From Nodularia spumigena CCY9414 (GTDB taxonomy: Bacteria; Cyanobacteriota; Cyanobacteriia; Cyanobacteriales; Nostocaceae), in assembly GCF_000340565.2 (NCBI RefSeq), contig NZ_CP007203.1:337815-372888 (forward strand): 35,074 nucleotides of DNA. The letters are read 5' to 3'. The notes under the pieces were generated by a model. That model did not search any database, was not told where the DNA came from, and was given only the letters and a program-made list of their open reading frames with translations. The position numbers and the translations under genes were made by a program. Shown here piece after piece: positions 1 to 6,471 of the stretch; within the stretch, counting starts at the first letter, position 1; each line of letters begins with the position of its first letter.

Positions 1-24
1 TCATAAAATTGTAGTTGTCCGTAG

Positions 25-1239
25 TCAAACGTAGCTATACCCGTCACTACAATGAACCTTAGTAATATCTTTCATTGTTGAAAATTCAACTCTAAAACCA
101 TTGATAACAATCTCACATCCGTTTTTTGTGGGAGTTTTAACACGACTTACATACTTTCCAGAAGTTATGTTTTTACGATCTTTGTGCAAAGTAGCCTTAA
201 CAAAATCTCCTGTAGAAACATGAGTGAATATTTTTTTAGGCTCAGTGCAAGGAAAACCAAATTTATTGATCCTACAGAATCTTCTGCAACTATGCCCCGT
301 GCTTTTTACTGTTAAAATTTTTGTTGTCAGTATTTTGAGAGTTTCAACTTTTCCTACACAAGCAGCATCAATCCAATGAGTTTTAGGCAATCCTAAACGA
401 GTTCTATTAAACTTAGTTAAACCTCCTGAACCTGTTGTTATAGGTAATCCAGTTTCTTTTAACTTATTAAATAAAGCCCATCTCGTTGAATTTACAGCAG
501 ACGCATCTTTTAGTGGACGCTTGGCTTGGGATAAAATTTGCTTCAACAACTCAGGCTTTTTTGCTAAAAACTTCTCAATATCTTGAGTACCTTTTTTGAT
601 ATTGCATTTCTCACAAGCTAGACACAAATTAGAAATTCTATTAGTTCCTCCTTTGGCTTTTGGTTTAATATGCTCAACTTGTAAAGGGACATTTTCCGCA
701 GTACAGTATGCACATTTTCTATTCCATTTATTCAAAAGATATTCACGGACTTCATACCCTTGTAACTCTCCCTGTTGATACTCAAAGCCTGATATCTCCG
801 GGTTTTCTAGCTGCTGTAGGTCAAACCTAGCAAGCTCTTGAACTATGTCAGTTATTGGGGCAAAATTACATAATCTTTTAACCCAAGTGTTAATAGTTAA
901 AACTCTATGGCTTAAAGAAGGTGCTAACCAACCTTGAGGTTTAGTGCGGTTAAGAAATCTAGCTTGACGATAACGAGTATGTCTAGAACGTCTTCCTCGC
1001 CTTACTCCTTTTCGAGTTTCTAGGCTTTCTTTAATAGCTAAACCTCTGTGTTGTAATTCCATACCCCAGATGACTTTATTATTTTGAACTAACGCAAAAC
1101 CTGTAGTTTTACTCCCTGGATCTATTTTTAATTCAATCGGTTGAGTTGGAACTTCAGATTTAGGTTCTTTCAAAATTATGGTAAATGGAAATCTTCTAAA
1201 TACAGCAGCTTTTTGTTGATTTAATAAAAAAACGTGCAT
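25..1239 (-). CDS. iscB: IscB RNA-guided nuclease (HNH/split RuvC), N-terminus shortened
   Basis: IscB proteins are omega-RNA-guided DNA endonucleases of IS200/IS605-type elements and relatives of the Cas9 ancestor. The 404-residue product shows RuvC-I around D40 (IDPGSKTTGFALV), an arginine-rich bridge helix at 77-97, RuvC-II with E135 (IVQELARFD), an HNH domain with C176/C179, VEH190, GG and C209/C212, and RuvC-III with H288 and D291. A basic C-terminal target-interaction domain follows (about 300-404). All catalytic residues are present. The N-terminal PLMP domain, normally about 45 residues before the KAAVFRR motif, is reduced to about nine residues, and an in-frame TGA lies 14 codons upstream, so no longer start exists in this frame. 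No tnpA is visible. The sequence upstream (1240-1490) carries the expected omega-RNA. Identification is secure; nuclease activity is uncertain. Confidence 0.93.
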   Translation of the reverse strand: MHVFLLNQQKAAVFRRFPFTIILKEPKSEVPTQPIELKIDPGSKTTGFALVQNNKVIWGMELQHRGLAIKESLETRKGVRRGRRSRHTRYRQARFLNRTKPQGWLAPSLSHRVLTINTWVKRLCNFAPITDIVQELARFDLQQLENPEISGFEYQQGELQGYEVREYLLNKWNRKCAYCTAENVPLQVEHIKPKAKGGTNRISNLCLACEKCNIKKGTQDIEKFLAKKPELLKQILSQAKRPLKDASAVNSTRWALFNKLKETGLPITTGSGGLTKFNRTRLGLPKTHWIDAACVGKVETLKILTTKILTVKSTGHSCRRFCRINKFGFPCTEPKKIFTHVSTGDFVKATLHKDRKNITSGKYVSRVKTPTKNGCEIVINGFRVEFSTMKDITKVHCSDGYSYV

Positions 1240-1490
1240 CTCCTGGATGAATTGGAGTAAGTGGTTTTTTTGTTGGTATCAAGAACTAGAACAAAATTAG
1301 ACATTTAAATTTCACCTTTTCAGGGTAATGTTTGCTTCAACCTTGTTATCTGAGCTTGTTATGCTAAATACACTATCCTTGCGGATTGTTTAATAAGTAG
1401 CAACATGGCAGGGGACTAGCGAATCCCAAGGTGTTATGACCTAGATAACGTTTACTCATGTTTTGAGTGGTTTGGTTCACATAAACTACA
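1240..1490 (-). ncRNA. Probable IscB omega-RNA scaffold and element left end
   Basis: The stretch immediately 5' of iscB, on the same strand, has the hallmarks of an IscB-associated guide RNA. Read on the minus strand there is hairpin ACTCA/TGAGT (1454-1468), hairpin GTTAT/ATAAC (1433-1449), then CTTGGGATTCGCTAGTCCCC (1411-1430), which closely resembles the conserved GGGAU...AGUCCCC pseudoknot core of known omega-RNAs. AT-rich sequence then runs to the iscB start. In IscB systems the guide is at the RNA 5' end and reads into flanking host DNA. That would place it about 1490-1520, at the junction with the broken hydrolase gene. Exact ends are inferred, not seen. Confidence 0.7.
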
Positions 1491-1737
1491 GATTACTCCG
1501 TTTATTTATGCTCTCTAATACTGTAACTTGAAAGTGGGGGGCTAGTAATTTGGCTAATTCACCCATTTCCCCACGCATGGAAACGCTACTAAAAGTTGGT
1601 AATAGTAAGAGGGGTGAACCTGTCCCGATGGTTTCGTAAATCACCCGCAATGGTTGGTTTTCCCAACTCCAGGTATATTCGTGAACTGTTCCACCAAATC
1701 CTACAGGATCATAGGTTGATAGTAAATTGGTTGACAT
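1486..1737 (-). pseudogene. Alpha/beta-hydrolase, N-terminal fragment cut by the IscB element
   Basis: The 83-residue reading frame begins like cyanobacterial alpha/beta-fold hydrolases: a short N-terminal segment, a strand-rich part (RVIYETIGTGSPLLLLPTFS), then a helix and strand ending in FQVTVL. In intact relatives this strand leads directly to the nucleophile-elbow half of the domain. Here it stops after about 74 residues (near 1516) and continues as ESINKRSNL followed by TAG, in sequence that belongs to the IscB element. The catalytic Ser, Asp and His are absent. The missing 3' part would lie beyond position 1, on the far side of iscB. I infer insertion of the element; the fragment cannot encode an enzyme alone. 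Confidence 0.75.
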
Positions 1738-1808
1738 GAGGGTAAATTTTAATTGTGATAAAAATTATCAAAACACCCCACCCCCTTAGCAAAGAAGTGA
1801 AAAACCCT

Positions 1809-1838
1809 TGTAGAGACTTTCCATGGAACGTCTCTACA
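1809..1838. repeat. 30-bp dispersed palindrome, copy 1
   Basis: Near-perfect palindrome with arms TGTAGAGACTTTCCA and TGGAACGTCTCTACA (one mismatch). The same element occurs as perfect palindromes at 14388-14417 and 20044-20073. It lies between sufE and the broken hydrolase gene and would form a hairpin in either transcript. Confidence 0.9.
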
Positions 1839-1877
1839 TTAATTTACTACATGGTTGAGGTGAAATGGTGCATTGAT

Positions 1878-2318
1878 TTAGCTAAGTAAATCTAATTTAC
1901 ATTCAAGTGCTTTTTTTTGCATGGTTTTAAATATATTAAAAAATCCATTCGCACGGGAAGGTGTCAGACTGACATTTAAACCTGTTTCTTGAATAAAATC
2001 TGGGGTGAGTTGCACAATTTCCGTAGGAGTTAGTCCATTTAAGCCTTCCACTAAAAGCCCTACTAATCCTTTTGTCAACTGGGAATCGGAATCGCCTTGG
2101 TATACAACTTTACCATCATCCAGGGCTGCGGTGATATAAACCTGAGATACACAGCCAGGAACTTTGTTTTCTGGTACTTTGCCAGTTTCTGGGAACTCCT
2201 TCAGCTTCTGAGCATACCAGATTAATTGTTCGTAGCGCCGCTTCGGTTCTGTAGCACGTTGGAAGCGCTGGACGATTTTAGCGAGAGCAGGTGGCAAAGA
2301 ATCGATAATTGAGGACAT
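1878..2318 (-). CDS. sufE: SufE-family cysteine desulfurase sulfur acceptor
   Basis: SufE accepts persulfide sulfur from the cysteine desulfurase SufS and passes it to the SufBCD scaffold during iron-sulfur cluster assembly in the cytoplasm. The 146-residue product matches the family in length. It has the conserved N-terminal helices (QRFQRATEPKRRYEQLIWYAQKLKEFP), the loop VPGCVSQV carrying acceptor Cys56, and the C-terminal RANGFFNIFKTMQKKA helix. No suf genes are adjacent, so the gene appears to be a stand-alone unit. Its 3' end is followed by a dispersed palindrome that may act as terminator. Identification is firm; the specific partner desulfurase is not visible in this window. Confidence 0.93.
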   Translation of the reverse strand: MSSIIDSLPPALAKIVQRFQRATEPKRRYEQLIWYAQKLKEFPETGKVPENKVPGCVSQVYITAALDDGKVVYQGDSDSQLTKGLVGLLVEGLNGLTPTEIVQLTPDFIQETGLNVSLTPSRANGFFNIFKTMQKKALECKLDLLS

Positions 2319-2376
2319 AACAGAAGCTGCAAATAATCAGTCTTACTTTGAGTGTAGATGATTTTGTGAGCAATGG

Positions 2377-2451
2377 GCGATCGCGTAGCGTGTTCGCAGG
2401 ACTTAGCCCCGCCTTTGGCGATGGCGCGGAGCGCCCGTTAAAAGCGATCGC
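2377..2451. repeat. HIP1-flanked GC-rich dispersed repeat
   Basis: A 75-bp GC-rich block bounded by two HIP1 octamers (2377-2384 and 2444-2451). It has an internal hairpin-prone GGCGATGGCGCGGAGCGCC. It interrupts AT-rich surroundings and meets the end of the NOS remnant. Such blocks are common dispersed repeats in Nostoc-type genomes. Confidence 0.65.
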
Positions 2452-2667
2452 GTACTACCATATTATTCCAGGCAATCCGCCCCACACACTTGGAAGCATT
2501 ACGCCAAGCTAACTGCGTTTAGCTGCAAAAAACTTTCCGTACTCCTCAACGGTTTTGAAACCATGCTCTCGCTCTGGTGGCGCACCTATAAGCGGTTCTC
2601 GATATAGAAAATCCTTAACTAAACTTTTCCAGATATTGCCAATTTTATTAGTTAGTACCTTGGAAGA
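2447..2667 (-). pseudogene. Nitric oxide synthase oxygenase domain, frameshifted remnant
   Basis: Minus-strand translation of this apparently empty spacer gives a coherent peptide. From 2667 one frame reads KVLTNKIGNIWKSLVKDFLY and continues to KFFAAKRS, then TAG (2509-2511). One base out of frame, from 2515, the sequence continues as QLAWRNASKCVGRIAWNN then MVVRDR. Restoring one base near 2514 joins them as FFAAKR-QLAWRNASKCVGRI. The AWRN..(R/K)C(I/V)GRI.W motif is the signature of the NOS oxygenase domain, in which the Cys (TGT, 2486-2488) is the heme thiolate ligand. Homology ends at about 2447, where a GC-rich HIP1 repeat begins. An in-frame TAA lies at 2668-2670. About 70 residues remain of a domain normally over 300. 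Motif identity is strong; the original domain layout is unknown. Confidence 0.75.
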
Positions 2668-2865
2668 TTACGATATACAAACCAGGAAATTTGTGAGATT
2701 TTTCTCGTAAATTTATTTCTAATGGTACAAGACAAATAAATAAACATAATGTAACTATTTAAGAGTAGAGCAATGTGAATTGTGGATATTGCTAAACCCA
2801 TCACTACTTTTAATGACATAAACTCTACTTTTCAATTTGATATTTCAAACAGGAAATAGAATATA
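2668..2865. other. AT-rich leader region of the Nif11 precursor gene
   Basis: No coding signal is seen on either strand. The region is AT-rich and should hold the promoter and 5' leader of the downstream peptide gene. The AGGA at 2851-2854 lies 11 bases before its ATG. I could not assign promoter boxes with confidence. Confidence 0.4.
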
Positions 2866-3099
2866 ATGGCACAGGAAAAAACTGCCCAACTTTTGCAAGC
2901 TGTTAAAGAAGACCAAGCATTACAAGCAAGACTCAAAGCCACAGATAATCCAGAAGCCTTCATCAAGATTGCTAAAGAGTCCGGCTATGACTTTACAGTT
3001 GAAGAACTGGAAGAGGAAATCAGTCAATTGTCGGACGAAGATTTGGCAGCTATTGTCAATCCCGGCTGGGGAACTAGACGGCACATTCACCCTAGATAA
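2866..3099 (+). CDS. Nif11-type leader peptide (putative RiPP precursor)
   Basis: Nif11-like leaders are precursor peptides for ribosomally made, modified natural products. The 77-residue product has the family pattern: a helical N-terminal leader (QLLQAVKEDQALQARLKATD, then PEAFIKIAKESGYDFTVEEL) and an acidic segment ending LSDEDLAAIVNPGW. The usual Gly-Gly cleavage motif is missing. After AIV comes a short basic tail NPGWGTRRHIHPR, with no Cys or Ser and only one Thr, so lanthionine chemistry is unlikely. Trp, two His and three Arg dominate the candidate core. No modification enzyme, protease or transporter gene is adjacent, so it is an orphan, or its enzymes act in trans. The start is supported by AGGA 11 bases upstream. 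Leader assignment is strong; product formation is inference. Confidence 0.82.
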   Translation: MAQEKTAQLLQAVKEDQALQARLKATDNPEAFIKIAKESGYDFTVEELEEEISQLSDEDLAAIVNPGWGTRRHIHPR

Positions 3100-3133
3100 T
3101 TCTTAAATCATTCTCTGCACTTTTAGTGTGCAT

Positions 3134-3168
3134 AATCGGGCAAAGGTAGAGTTAGCTTTTGCCTGATT
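3134..3168 (+). terminator. Probable terminator hairpin after the Nif11 gene
   Basis: Arms AATCGGGCAAA (3134-3144) and TTTGCCTGATT (3158-3168) pair with one mismatch around a 13-base loop, 35 bases after the Nif11 stop codon. The following run of T is weak, so this could also be only an RNA-stabilising hairpin. Confidence 0.4.
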
Positions 3169-3234
3169 CTCTGGTTTAAGGATTAATTAGGTAGATATTA
3201 AGAAGATATTTGTAAAATATCTCTTTTGATCAAT

Positions 3235-3309
3235 ATAGGAATCCGGTTTAATTTATGAAAAAAAATAAGTATTGTAGGGTGCGTTAGGATTTAATCCGTA
3301 ACGCACCAT
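3235..3309. repeat. Dispersed inverted-repeat element, copy A
   Basis: The segment starts AGGAATCCGGTTTAATTTAT and ends in an inverted repeat, GGTGCGTTA/TAACGCACC. It matches in order and spacing a second copy at 18281-18353, which begins AGGAATCCGATTTGATTAT. The two copies flank or truncate different genes, as expected of a small non-autonomous mobile element. Confidence 0.75.
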
Positions 3310-3354
3310 TATATAAAGCCATGAAAGTCTCCCTTTAGAAGGGGGAATTTACAA

Positions 3355-4245
3355 GTGTTGAATACCAAACTTAAAAGTCAAGGTAAGCGAATTGCGATTA
3401 TTGGCGAACCAGGTGCAGGAAAAACAACACTGTTACAGCAAATTGCTGATTACGCTTTCTTCCATGCTTCGTTTCAAGAATACTTTGCTGCTATAGTAAT
3501 TGATGATTGGCATTTCTTTCTCAATCATGTTCCCAAAAATCCCAGTCAAGGAACTTATCGCATCTTTGAATCGCAGTGGAAGCAAAGAATATTACTTTGG
3601 TTAGGGCGAGAAGAAGAAAAGCTCAAGCAGCAAAAGCAAAAGTTCATCGATGCTTTAGTTAATTTTAAAGATGGATGTCAAAAATGTTATGAATATCGCG
3701 CCTATTTTTTAGCCGCCGCAGGAATTGCAGAGTTTAGGGATTATTCTAAAGCAGATGAAATAGTAGCGCAAATTCTCAACTTGACAATTAATGGTCTGAG
3801 TTCAATTCAAGAAAAAGTTAGGTCAGCACTGCAACAAACAGACCGGACAAAAGCGATCGCCGCCTTGGTGGAACTGCTGCAATCTCCAACTGTGGATGAC
3901 GACACCCGTTGGCAGGCAGCAGAGAGCTTAGGGAGAATCGGCACAGGTAATGAAAAAGCGATCGCCGCCTTGGTGGAACTGCTGCAATCTCCAACTGTGG
4001 ATGACGACACCCGTTGGCAGGCAGCAGAGAGCTTAGGGAAAATTCTACAGAATAGTAAGAAGCGCTTGGAGGTAGTCAAAATTTTAAGTAGTTATTGGCG
4101 ATTGTATAATGAATCCCACAATTTAGCCTGGAAATGCTCCCAGAATATGCGTTACGCTGATTTCTATCAAGCTTGGCATCAGCATAATGTTGCTACTCGT
4201 GCGATGCGAAGCTTAAAGAAAATCCTCTTTACAAGAATAATTTAA
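3355..4245 (+). pseudogene. Collapsed NACHT/STAND NTPase with HEAT-like repeats
   Basis: Residues 11-27 hold a Walker A P-loop (GEPGAGKTT at 17-25). Residues 35-46 then read FFHASFQEYFAA, a motif that normally closes a NACHT-type domain a few hundred residues after the P-loop. Walker B, sensor and winged-helix parts are therefore missing, which points to a large in-frame internal deletion. The rest is a helical region and HEAT-like repeats (IAALVELLQSP, DTRWQAAESLG), two of them identical at DNA level (see repeat). The usual N-terminal effector domain is absent; the frame opens with GTG directly after dispersed repeats and an in-frame stop at 3322. STAND proteins are often defence or signalling switches. 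This copy cannot hydrolyse ATP in the usual way and is best called a pseudogene, though still open. Confidence 0.65.
3849..4039 (+). repeat. Identical 86-bp tandem HEAT-repeat copies (105-bp period)
   Basis: Bases 3849-3934 and 3954-4039 are identical over 86 bp and offset by 105 bp, that is 35 codons. Each encodes AIAALVELLQSPTVDDDTRW and more of one HEAT-like unit. Identity at silent sites indicates very recent duplication or gene conversion. Each copy contains a HIP1 octamer. Confidence 0.92.
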
Positions 4246-4358
4246 GTAAATTTGCACTGCGGTAAGTAACGACAGTTTGCCCATTCGTTATCAACCCTTC
4301 AGAAAAATTTATAAATGTAAGTTATATACTATTAACAGCAAAACTCAGATTCACAATA

Positions 4359-4598
4359 ATGAAAGTGATTGAAGTTAAAGGTACTGTCGATGAAGTCGGT
4401 CAACTTTCTTTAGACGAACCATTGACTTTGGCAAAAGACAGCCGCGTCCGAGTTATTGTACTCATAGCTGAGGAGAATGAAGAAGACGAGGAACTTGCAG
4501 AGTCTGCCAGCCAAAGTTTTCGTCAAGGTTGGTACGATGCTATGACCGGAAATACTGTGCCTATCTCTCAACTGTGGGAAGAGATTGATGCAGAGTGA
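4359..4598 (+). CDS. Antitoxin of RelE-type pair
   Basis: The 79-residue acidic protein has an N-terminal beta segment (MKVIEVKGTVDEVGQLSLDEPLTLAKDSRVRVIVL in the first half) that resembles small cyanobacterial antitoxins with AbrB-like swapped-hairpin or DUF2281-type folds. An acidic linker (EENEEDEE) and an amphipathic C-terminal half follow, suited to toxin wrapping. Its stop codon lies inside the start of the next gene (11-base overlap), the standard arrangement for translational coupling in type II toxin-antitoxin pairs. Autoregulation of its own promoter is expected from the family but no operator could be assigned. Function rests mainly on gene pairing. Confidence 0.72.
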   Translation: MKVIEVKGTVDEVGQLSLDEPLTLAKDSRVRVIVLIAEENEEDEELAESASQSFRQGWYDAMTGNTVPISQLWEEIDAE

Positions 4599-4938
4599 AC
4601 CACCCTTAATTCAGGTTGAAGCAACTGCTAAATTTAAACGAAATTTACGTGTTTTATCAAAAAAATATCGCAGAATTCGTAATGATATACAACCAGTTAT
4701 TAACCAACTGCAATTAGGAGAATTACCAGGAGATCAGATATCTGGAATTGGATATACAATTTTTAAGCTACGGGTTAAAAATAGCGATATTCAAAAAGGA
4801 AAAAGTGGCGGATATAGAGTAATTTATTATCTCAAAACAGTTACAAATATTATTTTAGTAACTATCTACTCAAAATCTGAGCAGGAAGACATCTCAGGAG
4901 AAGAGATTCAGCAAATACTAGCTGATTTTGAGAAATAA
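4588..4938 (+). CDS. RelE/ParE-superfamily toxin
   Basis: The 116-residue product fits the RelE/ParE fold: an N-terminal strand (IQVEATAKFKRNLRVLSKKYR), two helices, then the strand block GYTIFKLRVKNSDIQKGKSG followed by GYRVIYYLKT and VTIYSKSEQEDISGEE. The GGYRVIYY strand and the basic core are typical of RelE ribosome-dependent mRNA interferases. I chose the ATG at 4588; a TTG one codon earlier is possible. The overlap with the antitoxin implies coupled translation. Family assignment is firm; whether it cleaves mRNA or targets gyrase, as ParE does, cannot be told from sequence. Confidence 0.85.
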   Translation: MQSEPPLIQVEATAKFKRNLRVLSKKYRRIRNDIQPVINQLQLGELPGDQISGIGYTIFKLRVKNSDIQKGKSGGYRVIYYLKTVTNIILVTIYSKSEQEDISGEEIQQILADFEK

Positions 4939-5070
4939 CATCAAGGGTAGTGCCAACAACTCATCCTACACAGGCAAATGACCCATGAAACCAGCAATCC
5001 TATCCAAAACTACAGCCATAACATCTCTTTACGAAATCGGCTATTCTGATGCAGGTTTCAAGGCTCAAAC

Positions 5071-5580
5071 TTATTCAAACCAATCTTGACCTCCTGGTAA
5101 TTCAGCTAAATGATTATCAATAATATCGGGTAATTCTTTAGGCTGATATTTATAGGTTAAATTTAAAAGCTTGTCAGCAAAATTAATTAACATCTCTTGA
5201 TCCAGTCTTTGTGTAATTTGGCTAGGTTTTAAAGTACCCTGAAATATTTCCGCACTCGCTGGTCTAATTGCCATTGATAATGCTTATTCTAAATATTCTT
5301 GCCATTCATCAGCTTTAATATAATAAGATGTTTGATTGCTTTTAATATTTAATTTAGCGATTTTAATTACTGAGTCAGAAATAGATGCAATCCATGAATT
5401 AGTTAAACGTTGTTCAATTTGATTTTTAATGAGATGAATACATAATCTGACTAAAAAAGCTTCTATCTTTCGGAGTATTGCCTGTTTACTCATCTCCTCC
5501 AAATCATCAAGAATTTCCAAGGCATCATCATAACGACCTTCTAAGATACTTTGTCTTAATTCTATTAATTCTTGTGTCAT
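5071..5580 (-). pseudogene. DUF29 family gene interrupted by one in-frame stop
   Basis: Two minus-strand open segments lie in the same frame, separated only by TAA (5284-5286) and three sense codons (GCA TTA TCA). The first starts MTQELIELRQSILEGRYDDA at 5580 and ends NQTSYYIKADEWQEYLE. The second continues ALSMAIRPASAEIFQGTLKP to the end at 5071. Together they match the length and order of cyanobacterial DUF29 proteins (about 165-170 residues), where one uninterrupted chain is expected. A single substitution in a sense codon such as GAA, AAA or CAA explains the stop. DUF29 has no established function. The rest of the frame is undamaged, so the mutation is recent or the stop is read through at low level. 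Confidence 0.82.
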
Positions 5581-5663
5581 ATATTTGGGGAAAGGGGGCA
5601 AGAAAACAAATAAAAATAATCATTATTGAGAACAGAAGCAAAAAAATACCGCAATATTAGAAT

Positions 5664-6296
5664 TTACACACCTTGTTCAAATTGGTCAATAGCTTGAATA
5701 TCGTCGGAAATCTGGACGCATTTTTCTAATAAAGCAATATTTAGTTCTGGGAATAATTCACTGGCAGTAATATGTTCATAACCATAAGTATCTAAAAATA
5801 GAGATGGTGTTTCTTCCCGTAAATGGTAAATTTTGAGCCGATTGATTTGCCAAACCCAAATCTCAGCAACTCCTAAACGGTGGTAAATTTCTAACTTTTC
5901 AATGCTACCACTGGTGATAATCACCTCTACAGCTAAGTCTGGAATATCTTTCTTTTCGCCAATAGCGTAGCATTCATCTGGTTCAACTCCAGCCTGTTTG
6001 AGTTGTTTTCTAATAGTGGAACTTCCCATTGGGCTGAAGCGAATTCGCCTTGAGTAAAGATAGCGTTCTATTAAAATAGCCAAACGTTTTTTGAGATTTT
6101 CATGTCTGATAGACGGTGACACAATTTCTAAAATTCCATCTAAGTAAGTGACACGGTAATGAGAGTTATCTTCTAGTTTGGCTAGTAACGCTTCATACTT
6201 TTGCCAACTGATACCACTAATGATGAATTTTTCTTCTGGGTCATCACTAGATACAAGTTCGGAATCGTTTAAAAGTTCCTTCAGGCTGCTGACCAT
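5664..6296 (-). CDS. Uma2-family (DUF820) putative restriction-endonuclease-fold protein
   Basis: Uma2/DUF820 proteins form a large cyanobacterial family with a PD-(D/E)XK nuclease-like core and no settled biological role. The 210-residue product has the usual layout: SWQKYEALLAKL, the YLDGILEIVSPSIRHENLKK segment, a helix, the strand DIPDLAVEVIITSGSIEKLE with the putative catalytic Asp and Glu, then YHRLGVAEIWVWQ and a short C-terminal region. I prefer the ATG at 6296 because AGGAGA lies about 10 bases upstream; an upstream ATG at 6341 would add 15 residues but has a poorly spaced site. It is a single gene next to the broken DUF29 gene, in a cluster of accessory genes. Confidence 0.85.
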   Translation of the reverse strand: MVSSLKELLNDSELVSSDDPEEKFIISGISWQKYEALLAKLEDNSHYRVTYLDGILEIVSPSIRHENLKKRLAILIERYLYSRRIRFSPMGSSTIRKQLKQAGVEPDECYAIGEKKDIPDLAVEVIITSGSIEKLEIYHRLGVAEIWVWQINRLKIYHLREETPSLFLDTYGYEHITASELFPELNIALLEKCVQISDDIQAIDQFEQGV

Positions 6297-6471
6297 TGTT
6301 TTCTGTCTCCTAGTAAGGCTTTGCTGGTTTTCTGCGGTCATGCCTTTTGCTGGTTAGTTTTAATTATAATTTTAATTTTCCGGATGACTGCGACTTCTAT
6401 TCACCAGGGCTTTTATAATGCTGTTATCCTCGTAACGATACACACAAAACGCCCCTGAAAGATTCATCGCC

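Noticed and set aside
4985-5089. 34-codon plus-strand frame starting MKPAILSKTTAITSLYEIGY
   Set aside because: It is short, overlaps the end of the DUF29 gene on the other strand and resembles nothing I know. It may be a remnant, but there is no independent support.
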